This document shows positions 52,452-62,290 of a DNA stretch of 64,000 nucleotides, piece after piece. Source of the stretch: Mycolicibacterium sp. HK-90 (GTDB lineage: Bacteria; Actinomycetota; Actinomycetes; Mycobacteriales; Mycobacteriaceae). Made by a program: the position numbers and the translations under genes. The stretch is from NCBI RefSeq assembly GCF_030486405.1, contig NZ_CP129613.1, positions 124,001 through 188,000 of the forward strand. The letters are read 5' to 3'. The notes under the pieces were generated by a model. It ran no database searches. It was given only the letters and a program-made list of their open reading frames with translations, and was not told the DNA's origin. Numbering within the stretch: the stretch's first letter is position 1; each line of letters opens with the position of its first letter.

Positions 52452-54608
52452 CTAATTGGGCGCCAACGCGCTTTCGGCGAGCCGGCCCAGCACCGGCGCC
52501 AGCAGCTCGGCGTACTCGGCGGTGATGTGGTTGTCGTCGCGGAACACCAGGGTGTTGCCGACGATCACCGGGCAGCGCCGGTCGGTGCAGAAGTGCTGGT
52601 CCAGCCGCGCATACTGCCCGCCACCGGCGTGTACCGCGGCTGCCTCGGCGGCAATACCCGTGTCGTTCAACGCGATTGACCGATCGGGTGCGCACGCGGA
52701 GGCGTCGTCGATGTGTGCCGACAGACACGTCGGAACCGTGGTGTGCGGGTCGGGCACCGGACCGAGCACCAGTACCCGCGCTCCGGTTCCGCGCAGCTGC
52801 GACACCAGCCGGGTCAGCCCGTCCAGCCAGGCCCGGTCGTAGCTGACGAAACCGAAATCGGCGCCATAGCGGCGCACCATGTCCAGCACGATCAGCGCCG
52901 GGTGTTCCCGGGCCACCTTGGCCAGGACGTCGGCGCGCCACTGCTTGCACTCGGTGAACTCACGCCCCAGGTACGGGCTGAGGATCGGCAGTTTCATCGG
53001 CGGACAGGTGACCTTGGCCATCGTTTCCAGCCGCCAACCCCGTTGCTGCGCCGTGGTTTCCAGAGCCGGTTGCCACATTCCCGCGTGCGAATCTCCGATC
53101 AGTGCGACCCTGGTGGCCGACGCGGTGTTCCCGGAGGCGCAATCCGGCAGCGCGACGTCCTTCCAGGACAACACGCAGCCGTTGACGAATGCCTCGGGTT
53201 TGGTGATGTTGTCCAGCGGCGGCGACAGGTTCGACGGCACCGCACGCAGGTCGGCCGAGGCGGCCACGGCCGCCTGCACGCGCTGTTCGGGGGTGAGAGT
53301 CGGATCGGCCGCGCGCGGTGTCACGATGGCGGCCACCGGCACGGCCGCCGGTCCGGATCCCGTCGGCACCGGCCGCACGGCCAACAGCACCAGGCCCGCG
53401 CAGACGGCCACCCCGGTGGCCGTCGCACCGAGCGCGAGGCTGCGCCAAGACGAGGTCCGCAGCGCCGCGGCGAACCGGGCCGGGTTCTCGACCAGATGCA
53501 AGGTCAGAATCGCCAGCCCGAGCGACACCACCATCATGGCGAGACGCCCGGCCAGGCCGAGGCCATGGCCGAAAAGTGCGGGCGCCAAAAGCAATACCGG
53601 CCAATGCCACAGGTACCACGAGTAGGAGACGCGGCCGATGCCGCGCATCATCGGTTTCGACAGGAGCCTGCCTACGCCGAGATCGGGTATCGCACAACCC
53701 GCCCCGATCACCAGCGCGGTGCCCAACACCGGCAGCAGCGCCGCCGAGCCGGGATAGGGCGTGGCCGTACCCAGTTGGGTGCAGGTGGCCACGATCAGCG
53801 CGAGACCGCCCCAGCCGACCACCGCCGCGCAGACCGGGTGCAGGGTGCGCCAGTGCGCGGCCGTCAACGCGATCAGCCCGCCGACCGCCAACTCCCACGC
53901 GCGGGTCGGTAGCGAGAAGAACGCCCACGGTGGCATCGTCTGTGTCCAGGCCAGCGACGCCCAGAGCGATGCGCCGGCCACCACTGCCAGTACCCCTAGG
54001 TACGCGGTGGTGGACCGGGCGTCCCGGCCACTTCGGGTCAGCAGCCATGCGATGCCGAGGATCAGGGCCGGCCACAGTAGATAGAACTGTTCCTCGACCC
54101 CGAGAGACCAGTAGTGCTGCAGCGGTGACGGAGCTGAGTCGGCCGAAAGATAATCGGTGCCCTCGGCGGCGAAGCGGTAGTTGCCGACATACAGGGCGCT
54201 GGCGATCGCGTCGGCCAGCACCGAGCGCGCCTGTAGCGGCGGGAGCAGGACGGTTGCCGCGATCGACGTGGCGACCAGGACCAGGGCGGCGGCCGGCAGC
54301 AGCCGCCGGGCCCGCCCGGCGTAGAACCGCGCCATCCGGATGGTTCCGGTGCTCTCCGCCCCGGATTGAAGTTCCCGCCACAACAGGCCGGTGATCAGGA
54401 ATCCCGACACGACGAAGAACACGTCGACGCCGATGAAACCGCCACCGAACCCGGGCACCCCGGCGTGAAACAACACGACGCCCAGCACCGCCACTGCCCG
54501 CAGGCCCTCGATGTCGGGACGAAACTGCTTGTTCGGCAGGGGTTTCCGTCCGCTCACGGTGCTGCCGCGGCGGGTCGAAGGCTTCGCAGGGGTGGTAACT
54601 CTGTTCAC
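52452..54608 (-). CDS. Membrane O-acyltransferase with SGNH domain (OafA/YrhL family)
   Basis: A 718-residue protein. Residues 30-400 form about ten helices of an Acyl_transf_3 domain, with RPDIEGLRAVAVLGVVLFHA including the catalytic His. A periplasmic SGNH domain follows (about 470-715): GDSHAGMWQPAL (Ser) and DDNHITAEYAELL (Asp-His). It moves acyl groups from the cytoplasm onto an envelope glycan or glycolipid. The N-terminus has a basic 30-residue extension. It converges on the oxygenase gene and diverges from the RNase gene. Confidence 0.93.
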   Translation of the reverse strand: MNRVTTPAKPSTRRGSTVSGRKPLPNKQFRPDIEGLRAVAVLGVVLFHAGVPGFGGGFIGVDVFFVVSGFLITGLLWRELQSGAESTGTIRMARFYAGRARRLLPAAALVLVATSIAATVLLPPLQARSVLADAIASALYVGNYRFAAEGTDYLSADSAPSPLQHYWSLGVEEQFYLLWPALILGIAWLLTRSGRDARSTTAYLGVLAVVAGASLWASLAWTQTMPPWAFFSLPTRAWELAVGGLIALTAAHWRTLHPVCAAVVGWGGLALIVATCTQLGTATPYPGSAALLPVLGTALVIGAGCAIPDLGVGRLLSKPMMRGIGRVSYSWYLWHWPVLLLAPALFGHGLGLAGRLAMMVVSLGLAILTLHLVENPARFAAALRTSSWRSLALGATATGVAVCAGLVLLAVRPVPTGSGPAAVPVAAIVTPRAADPTLTPEQRVQAAVAASADLRAVPSNLSPPLDNITKPEAFVNGCVLSWKDVALPDCASGNTASATRVALIGDSHAGMWQPALETTAQQRGWRLETMAKVTCPPMKLPILSPYLGREFTECKQWRADVLAKVAREHPALIVLDMVRRYGADFGFVSYDRAWLDGLTRLVSQLRGTGARVLVLGPVPDPHTTVPTCLSAHIDDASACAPDRSIALNDTGIAAEAAAVHAGGGQYARLDQHFCTDRRCPVIVGNTLVFRDDNHITAEYAELLAPVLGRLAESALAPN

Positions 54609-54691
54609 TCGAGTAACGATCGTCGCACGCCGGAGGCTGTTGACCCCGGATTTGCCGGGCCTGTTGTGCCCCTGTTGCTAGCCTCATGCCG

Positions 54692-55120
54692 ATGGTTCGA
54701 TCACGCGTTGCGGTACTGGCAGTGCTGTGCGGTCTGCTTTCGGGCTGTTGCGCCCCGACGCAACCCACGTCGCACACGTCGCCGGTGGTCGCGCCGCCGA
54801 CGACGGTGACGTCGGCCGCCGCGGACGGCACCTGCGATCTCGGCAGCCTCCCGCCCGAAGCGAACAAGACCGTCGAGCTGATCGAATCCGGAGGGCCGTT
54901 CCCGCACCCGCGCAACGACGGCGTCGTCTTCGGCAACTACGAAGGCCGGTTGCCCAAACATGACCGGGGCTACTACCACGAGTACACCGTCCCGACCCCG
55001 GGCCTCAAACATCGCGGCAAGCGTCGCATCGTCACCGGCGGCTCACCGCTGACCGATCCGCCCGAGTTCTACTACACGGGCGACCACTACGAATCCTTCT
55101 GCCGGATCGGAGGCATGTGA
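54692..55120 (+). CDS. Lipoprotein ribonuclease, RNase Sa/barnase family
   Basis: A 142-residue protein. A signal peptide ends in LLSGC (lipobox), so the mature form is lipid-anchored. The catalytic domain is clear: YYHEYTVPTP (Glu97), HRGKRRIVTG (Arg108, Arg111-112) and YYTGDHYESF (His132), matching the guanyl-specific RNase Sa triad. It cuts single-stranded RNA. TAGCCT (54679-54684) is 7 nt before the ATG at 54692, favouring it over 54686. It overlaps the barstar gene by 4 bp. An exported RNase with an inhibitor suggests a competition toxin or nutrient role. Confidence 0.92.
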   Translation: MVRSRVAVLAVLCGLLSGCCAPTQPTSHTSPVVAPPTTVTSAAADGTCDLGSLPPEANKTVELIESGGPFPHPRNDGVVFGNYEGRLPKHDRGYYHEYTVPTPGLKHRGKRRIVTGGSPLTDPPEFYYTGDHYESFCRIGGM

Positions 55121-55395
55121 AGACGTACCGGATCGATGGCAGCAAGGTGGCGTCCAGGGCGGACTTCTTCACCGAGATCGGCCGGGCGGTCAACGGCGAC
55201 GAAGGTTACTTCGGCTCGAACCTCGATGCGCTGGCCGACTGCCTGCGCGGCGGCTTCGGAACTCCGGACAACCGCAGGTTTCGGTTCGTCATGACCTCCT
55301 ACCGCAACATCAAAGCGGCGCTCGGACAAGACGCTTGGGCCGCCGTGCTGTCGATCTTCGCCACCGAGGGCGTCGACCTCTGGCTGGAGAATTGA
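55117..55395 (+). CDS. Barstar-family RNase inhibitor
   Basis: A 92-residue protein of barstar length and fold, with SRADFFTEIGRAVNGDEGYF and GSNLDALADCLRGGFGTPDN, which corresponds to the barnase-binding helix and its acidic face. It should bind and block the RNase encoded just upstream in the cytoplasm before export. The GTG start at 55117 is in the RNase stop region (ATGTGA), so the two are made together. There is no signal peptide, as expected for an immunity protein. Confidence 0.9.
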   Translation: MKTYRIDGSKVASRADFFTEIGRAVNGDEGYFGSNLDALADCLRGGFGTPDNRRFRFVMTSYRNIKAALGQDAWAAVLSIFATEGVDLWLEN

Positions 55396-55601
55396 CCTTC
55401 AGCGGGTTCAGCAAATCTCGCCTGTGACGACTTACGCGCGTCCGACGGGAGCGACGGCACGTCGGCCGGGAACTGGCAACGAGGTTCTGCGGCAACGGCG
55501 TTGACCACCGAGGCGCGGCCCGCAAGAAGTGGCTACGCTGGCGTTCTGCGCGCCGTCAGGTGCGGAACACTTGGCGAACAAGAGGCGGGAGCGACGCGCG
55601 C

Positions 55602-56135
55602 GTGACCGAGATGCCGGCGACCGAGACGACGTGGCTGATGGCCCGCACCGAAGGGTCAGCGCGCCTCTGGCAAACCGACTCCCGGGGAATGGCCGCCGCG
55701 CTGCCGTACTTTCGAGCGACGGTCACCCACTTTGTGGCACTCAGTGGCGGCGCCCTGTCGGCGAGCCAAACGGCTTGCGACGGCTTCACCGCTGCCTTCG
55801 AACGCGCGACCGACGCTGTCTCCTGCGCGCTGTACCTGCAATTGATGCCGTTGGATCCGTTCGAGCTGTGTATCGGTGTGCACAGCGCTGCCGCCGGCAC
55901 CGAGCGTCTGCGCGACATCGCCCATGGTGGGCAGACCTTGATATCGGGCACGACGGCGTCATCGATCGCCGGCGATCTTCCGTCCGGCACGACGCTGAAA
56001 TACCTTGGGGATCAACGCATGGGAGACAGCGAGCCGTCAGAGCGCCTGATGCAGCTGTGTCATCCGGGATTGCGCAGATACCTGCGGCCGCTGTACATGC
56101 CGAACGCTGTTCTCGCCGAAATCCTGGAGAACTAG
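55602..56135 (+). CDS. Degenerate class III cyclase-domain protein
   Basis: A 177-residue protein resembling the nucleotidyl-cyclase domain found in LuxR-type regulators. MARTEGSARLWQTD stands for the usual MTDIEGSTRLW, ACDGFTAAFERATDAVSCAL for GDGFLAAF..A.dAv..A, and IAHGGQTLISGTTAS is canonical. Both metal-binding aspartates are lost (TD to AR; GD to AC), so it is probably not an active cyclase. No helix-turn-helix domain follows. GTG at 55602 or ATG at 55611 are likely starts. The 206-bp gap before it shows no gene. Confidence 0.7.
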   Translation: MTEMPATETTWLMARTEGSARLWQTDSRGMAAALPYFRATVTHFVALSGGALSASQTACDGFTAAFERATDAVSCALYLQLMPLDPFELCIGVHSAAAGTERLRDIAHGGQTLISGTTASSIAGDLPSGTTLKYLGDQRMGDSEPSERLMQLCHPGLRRYLRPLYMPNAVLAEILEN

Positions 56136-56138
56136 AAC

Positions 56139-57218
56139 TCAGTTGAAGGCCAGCCAGCTCGGCAGCGCCCGTTCGCGGGAATCGCACAGCACCTGACGGG
56201 TGTCGCAGTTGCCGCGCGGTGATCCGGCCCCGCTCCACATGCCGCCGGTGTCCCGGCGCAACACGATCGCCGACGAGCCGCCGCCGTCGAGCAGCAGAGC
56301 GTTGTCGGCGCCCAGGCTGCGGAACATGTCTTGCATGTTGTCCGGCGTGTAGCTGCCGCCCTGGAACACGTAGAGCTGATCGCTGGCCCGGCTGTAGCCG
56401 ACGGCGGTGCGTGCCGCGCTGGGGCCGTTGTCGTTGAGCTGGCCGGTGTCGCCCGGAGCGAGCAGCCCGATCCCGGCCACCGCGACGAACCGGGCGTTCT
56501 GATCCAGCAGGCGCTGGATGACCGGGGTGGCCGAGTCGTAGTCGTCTTTGCTCTTGGGCATCACCACGTACGGTGCTCCGCCCATCGGAAGGATCATGGT
56601 GGCCAGGGCGGACCAGTGCTCGTTGCCGCCGGACAGGCCCTGCTTGCCGGCATAGGCCAGGGTCCCGGTGACCGCGGCGTTGGCCCGGCCCTGTCCGCGG
56701 GTGTTGTCGACGTAGGCGCCCAGTGGGGACGAGCACTTGGTATCCCGCCACGAGCCGCCCTGTTGCCCGCGCACGTCGAAGAAGTTGGCGTTGACGGCAA
56801 CGATCGGTTGACCCAGCACCTGCCACGCGGACAGCGGCGCATAGGTTTCCGAGGCCTGCCAGAGTCCTTCACCGGTTCGCGCGCCCGGCGTGCGCTCGCA
56901 GCGGGACTGGTAACCCTGATGACTGTCGACGAGCAGCCGCGGGTTGAGCCGACTCGAGGCGTTCTTCATCGTCATCAGATGCCCGCCGTTGTTCAGCGTG
57001 TAGGCGCGCCCGTCGGCGGTCAGAAAGGGCGCGGCGAACTGTCCGCCGAAGTTGTAGACGAGATACGCGCCTTTGGTGTTGGCGATCGCCCCGAGCAACA
57101 GCGCCCTGGCGTCCTCGGCGCGCGCGACGGGGGATCCGGTGGTGGCCAGCGCCGCGCAGACGGCAACGGCGGCCGCACTCGCGACCGCACGCTGGAGGAG
57201 TTTTGCCAGGCCTGGCAC
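56139..57218 (-). CDS. Secreted phosphodiester glycosidase family protein (NAGPA domain)
   Basis: A 359-residue exported protein with a signal peptide (cleavage near ARA, about 34). The domain is seen in VNANFFDVRGQQGG and, near the end, DNALLLDGGGSSAIVLR, the NAGPA-type signature. The family removes sugar phosphodiester caps in the envelope; substrate unknown. The GTG at 57218 is 7 nt from TATTGT, so translation is probably leaderless. The stop is 4 bp from the cyclase-domain gene on the other strand. Confidence 0.87.
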   Translation of the reverse strand: MPGLAKLLQRAVASAAAVAVCAALATTGSPVARAEDARALLLGAIANTKGAYLVYNFGGQFAAPFLTADGRAYTLNNGGHLMTMKNASSRLNPRLLVDSHQGYQSRCERTPGARTGEGLWQASETYAPLSAWQVLGQPIVAVNANFFDVRGQQGGSWRDTKCSSPLGAYVDNTRGQGRANAAVTGTLAYAGKQGLSGGNEHWSALATMILPMGGAPYVVMPKSKDDYDSATPVIQRLLDQNARFVAVAGIGLLAPGDTGQLNDNGPSAARTAVGYSRASDQLYVFQGGSYTPDNMQDMFRSLGADNALLLDGGGSSAIVLRRDTGGMWSGAGSPRGNCDTRQVLCDSRERALPSWLAFN

Positions 57219-57225
57219 GAACTAC

Positions 57226-57253
57226 ACAATAATCACACAGGAAACTCTGTCAA
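57226..57253 (-). promoter_or_regulatory. Consensus promoter of the glycosidase gene
   Basis: On the minus strand TTGACA (57253-57248) and TATTGT (57231-57226) are 16 bp apart. Transcription should begin at about 57219-57218, on the GTG start itself, giving a leaderless mRNA. Confidence 0.7.
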
Positions 57254-57281
57254 CATACGTAACAGCCTGGTCACGGCCCGA

Positions 57282-58013
57282 TCAAGGGGAGATCGCGTCC
57301 GGTTCTTCGGTCTTAGCTGGGTCGGCCACCGCGGGCTTGCGCATGGCGGCCGGCCGCAAATGGGCGGGCAGGGCCCGCAGGCCCGCGGCGCACAGCGCGG
57401 TCACGGCGACCGCACCTGCGGTGGTGAGCATCGCCGGAGCCGCCGGGAAGGCGCCCTCCAGCAACATCGAGATGCCGAACACCACGAACAGCGCCGCGGC
57501 GCCCAACTGGATGGCCCGCTCCGGAAGGTGCTTGCCTGCGATTGCGCCGACCGCGATGGCCAGCGCATCGGCAGCCACCATGCCGATGGTCGAACCGATC
57601 CACACGCCCACCCAGTCGTTGTCGGCGGCCAGCGTGATCGTCGCCAGCATCGTCTTGTCGCCGAGTTCGGCGAGCAGGAACGCCGAGGTCACCGTCAAGA
57701 ACGCCGGCGCGGTCGAGCGCTGGGCGCGGGTCGCCTCGTCGTCGGAGAGCTTGTCGCCGCGCAGGGTCCACAACCCGAAGAACACGAAGGCCACACCGGC
57801 CAGGATGCCGAGCAGGTGCGTCGGCAGCGCCGCGCCCAGGTAGTGACCGACCGCCACCGAGATCAGGTGCACACCGGTGGTGGCCGCGGTGATACCGCCC
57901 AGGACCACCCACCAGCGGTAACGCAGCGCGAACGTCATGGCCATCAACTGCGACTTGTCGCCGAGTTCGGCGACGAAGATGACGGCGAAACTCAAGAGCA
58001 GAGCAGACAGCAC
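57282..58013 (-). CDS. GDT1/TMEM165 (UPF0016) manganese transporter
   Basis: A 243-residue protein with six helices and two copies of the family motif, ELGDKSQLM (about 16-24) and ELGDKTMLA, arranged as an inverted repeat. The family exports Mn2+/Ca2+; bacterial members remove excess manganese. The GTG start at 58013 has GAGGAG seven bases upstream and an in-frame TGA directly before it. A yybP-ykoY manganese riboswitch precedes it, so expression should rise with Mn2+. A basic cytoplasmic tail ends the protein. Confidence 0.92.
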   Translation of the reverse strand: MLSALLLSFAVIFVAELGDKSQLMAMTFALRYRWWVVLGGITAATTGVHLISVAVGHYLGAALPTHLLGILAGVAFVFFGLWTLRGDKLSDDEATRAQRSTAPAFLTVTSAFLLAELGDKTMLATITLAADNDWVGVWIGSTIGMVAADALAIAVGAIAGKHLPERAIQLGAAALFVVFGISMLLEGAFPAAPAMLTTAGAVAVTALCAAGLRALPAHLRPAAMRKPAVADPAKTEEPDAISP

Positions 58014-58031
58014 TCAACAACTCCTCGGTCG

Positions 58032-58077
58032 TTGGTTGCCTTTCGGGGCTGAACAGATGCCTCCGGCCGGCAACCAA
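58032..58077 (-). promoter_or_regulatory. Hairpin between riboswitch and GDT1 start (candidate expression platform)
   Basis: TTGGTTGCC (58032-58040) and GGCAACCAA (58069-58077) form a 9-bp stem with a 28-nt loop, just after the aptamer and just before the ribosome-binding site GAGGAG. It may be the switch that controls translation or termination. Confidence 0.5.
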
Positions 58078-58088
58078 TAGGTCTACGG

Positions 58089-58199
58089 CCGAAGGTCTCG
58101 CCCACCGGCCGTGACCGGTTCGGATAGCCGGGCCGTCGCGCTGCGCTGCTGTGCGTGGCCAGTATGTCGAATATCCGATTGGGGGCTACTCCCCTTCGC
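58089..58199 (-). ncRNA. yybP-ykoY manganese riboswitch
   Basis: On the minus strand the leader carries the conserved boxes in the right order: GGGGAGTAGC (about 58194-58185), ACATACTGGC (about 58166-58157) and GGGCGAGACCTT (58103-58092). CGAAGG at the 5' end pairs with CCTTCG at the 3' end as P1. These are the L1 and L3 loop sequences that bind Mn2+ in this riboswitch class. It leads a GDT1-family manganese exporter, which is the known type of target. Confidence 0.85.
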
Positions 58200-58207
58200 T
58201 GCGATCC

Positions 58208-58237
58208 ACCATACCCGCGCCGGCGGGGCCGGTGCAA
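58208..58237 (-). promoter_or_regulatory. Promoter of the riboswitch-GDT1 transcript
   Basis: On the minus strand TTGCAC (58237-58232) and TATGGT (58213-58208) are 18 bp apart, so transcription should start near 58201, exactly where the riboswitch begins. Confidence 0.6.
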
Positions 58238-58252
58238 ACCGTCCTCGCCGAA

Positions 58253-58281
58253 AAGCCTTATTCGCCAATAAGTTTGGGCTT
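58253..58281 (-). terminator. Terminator of the UvrA-like gene
   Basis: On the minus strand AAGC, CTTATT, a ggcg loop, AATAAG and GCTT form a bulged hairpin followed by TT. It lies about 40 bp after the UvrA-like gene and just before the GDT1 promoter. Confidence 0.55.
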
Positions 58282-58318
58282 CGACACGAGAAAGTTCGGG
58301 TGCCCTTACTGGGCCGGT

Positions 58319-60697
<2,379 letters not shown>

Positions 60698-60700
60698 GGA

Positions 60701-61120
60701 CTAGCGCAGCTCCTGGATTCGGATCATGGTTCCGGCGGGGTCCCGGACGGCGCAGTCGCGCACGCCGTAGGGCTGATCGGTGGGCTCCTGGACGATCTCG
60801 GTGTCTGTGGCCTGCAGTTTCTCGAACGCGGCGTCCAGATCCTTGGTGGCCAGCACGACGATCGCGTATGTGCCCTTGGCCATCATCTCGGCGATCAGGC
60901 GGCGCTCGTCGTCGGTGATGCCCGGGTCGGCGGCCGGAGGATGCAACACGATGGAGGTGTCGGGCTGGCCGACCGGGCCGACGGTGATCCAGCGCATCTT
61001 GCCGCCGCCGACGTCGAGGCGGACCTCGAAGCCCAGCACGTCGCGGTAGAAGGCGAGTGAGGCCTCCGGGTCATCGTGCGGAAGGAACGTGTTGTGGATT
61101 TTGATGTCTGCGATGCTCAT
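60701..61120 (-). CDS. VOC (glyoxalase/bleomycin-resistance) family protein
   Basis: A 139-residue protein of the vicinal oxygen chelate fold (HNTFLPHDDPEASLAFYRDV, LGFEVRLDVGG, then YGVRDCAVRDPAGTMIRIQE). The usual metal ligands (His, Glu) are present in part. It may bind or modify a small toxic compound. The ATG at 61120 was chosen; upstream sequence in this frame belongs to the AraC gene, whose stop it overlaps by 4 bp. Confidence 0.85.
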   Translation of the reverse strand: MSIADIKIHNTFLPHDDPEASLAFYRDVLGFEVRLDVGGGKMRWITVGPVGQPDTSIVLHPPAADPGITDDERRLIAEMMAKGTYAIVVLATKDLDAAFEKLQATDTEIVQEPTDQPYGVRDCAVRDPAGTMIRIQELR

Positions 61121-61560
61121 GCTCCCGACGTTAGGTGCAGGCCCACCGCGGCTGCTTCTCGATTCCTGATCGGTTTGGTGACGTGCTTCTCCATGCAGGA
61201 CGGCAGGCCGTCGCTGACGCCGGCCGTCTGCTCGCGATACCGGCTGGGCGGGATACCGACGAGTTCGGTGAACCGGGTGCTGAACGTCCCCAGTGATGAG
61301 CAGCCGACCGCGAAGCACACCTCGGTGACCGACATGTCGCCGCGGCGCAGCAGCGCCATCGCGCGTTCGATGCGACGGGTCATCAGATACGAATACGGTG
61401 ACTCGCCGTAGGCGATCTTGAACTGGCGCGACAGGTGCCCGGCGGACATGTTGACGCCGCGGGCAAGGGCTTCGACGTTCAGCGGCTGCGCGTACTCGCG
61501 GTCGATCCGGTCCCGCACCCGGCGCAGCAGCTTGAGATCGCCCAGCTGTTGGTCGGCCAC
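61117..61560 (-). CDS. AraC-family transcriptional regulator (HTH only)
   Basis: A 147-residue protein with just the AraC double helix-turn-helix (PLNVEALARGVNMSAGHLSR and VTEVCFAVGCSSLGTFSTRF) and short flanks. It lacks the ligand domain. It heads an operon with the VOC protein (4-bp overlap) and probably the UvrA-like ATPase, an arrangement that suggests control of a response to a toxic compound. Confidence 0.9.
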   Translation of the reverse strand: MADQQLGDLKLLRRVRDRIDREYAQPLNVEALARGVNMSAGHLSRQFKIAYGESPYSYLMTRRIERAMALLRRGDMSVTEVCFAVGCSSLGTFSTRFTELVGIPPSRYREQTAGVSDGLPSCMEKHVTKPIRNREAAAVGLHLTSGA

Positions 61561-61576
61561 ATCGGCGATCGTACGT

Positions 61577-62245
61577 CTAGGGGCCCGTGCTGACCGGATG
61601 ACCGGCCAGCCTCCATTCGACCATTCCGTCGTTGAGCCGGATCGCGCGATGGCCGCCGGCGGTCAGCGTCCGCACGGCGTCGTGCGCGTAGACGCAGTAC
61701 TCGCCACGGCAGTACACGACGATGTCGGCGTCGTCCGGCAACTCGGTGATCCGGTCGGCGAGCTCGTCCACCGGTATCGACACCGCGCCCGGGATATGGC
61801 CGGCGCGGAATTCTTCGTCGGGCCGGACATCGAGGACCACCACGGGGGCGTCGTGGTCGTTGATGCGGGCCCACAGTTCGTCGCGGTCGATGCCGGTTGC
61901 CGTCGGTGTGCCGAGGTAGGCGTCGCGGGCCGCGCCGACGTCGGCCCGTCGGCGGTCAGCGGTCGTCCGCAACAGCACCAGCAGTTGCGCGACGTCGTCC
62001 CCGGCCAGGCGGTAGTAGATCTTGACGCCGTCGCGACGCGTCTCGACGAAGCCGGCCTGTTTGAGTACCTGCAGGTGCGACGACGCCGTCGTCAGGTTCA
62101 GGGCCGCGGCCCTGGCGAGGGCATCGACACTGCGCTCACCCTGGCTGAGCAGGTCGAGCAGCTCCAGTCGGCTGGCGTGTGACAGCGCCTTTCCACAGGT
62201 GGCGAACGCTTCGTACAAACGTGTCTTCGCCGGTGACCGGTCCAT
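61577..62245 (-). CDS. ArsR-family regulator fused to a rhodanese domain
   Basis: A 222-residue protein: winged helix at about 10-95 (ALSHASRLELLDLLSQGERS; TTASSHLQVLKQAGFVETRR) and a rhodanese domain at about 115-215 with VLDVRPDEEFRAGHIPGAVS and the active-site loop CRGEYC, holding two Cys. Such fusions sense sulfane sulfur or persulfide. The ATG at 62245 (MDRSPAKTRLYEAF) is preferred over 62269, which would cover the operator at 62254-62275. It is divergent from the MBL-rhodanese gene. Confidence 0.9.
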   Translation of the reverse strand: MDRSPAKTRLYEAFATCGKALSHASRLELLDLLSQGERSVDALARAAALNLTTASSHLQVLKQAGFVETRRDGVKIYYRLAGDDVAQLLVLLRTTADRRRADVGAARDAYLGTPTATGIDRDELWARINDHDAPVVVLDVRPDEEFRAGHIPGAVSIPVDELADRITELPDDADIVVYCRGEYCVYAHDAVRTLTAGGHRAIRLNDGMVEWRLAGHPVSTGP

Positions 62246-62253
62246 GGGGCGAT

Positions 62254-62284
62254 TATTCCATAATTTCATGGAATACCGTACAGT
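62254..62284. promoter_or_regulatory. ArsR operator and MBL-gene -10 element
   Basis: TATTCCAT (62254-62261) and ATGGAATA (62268-62275) are perfect inverted arms. TACAGT (62279-62284) is 6 nt before the ATG at 62291, so that transcript should be leaderless, and the operator overlaps its -35 region. This explains repression by the divergent ArsR-rhodanese. Confidence 0.65.
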
Positions 62285-62290
62285 CGCGAT

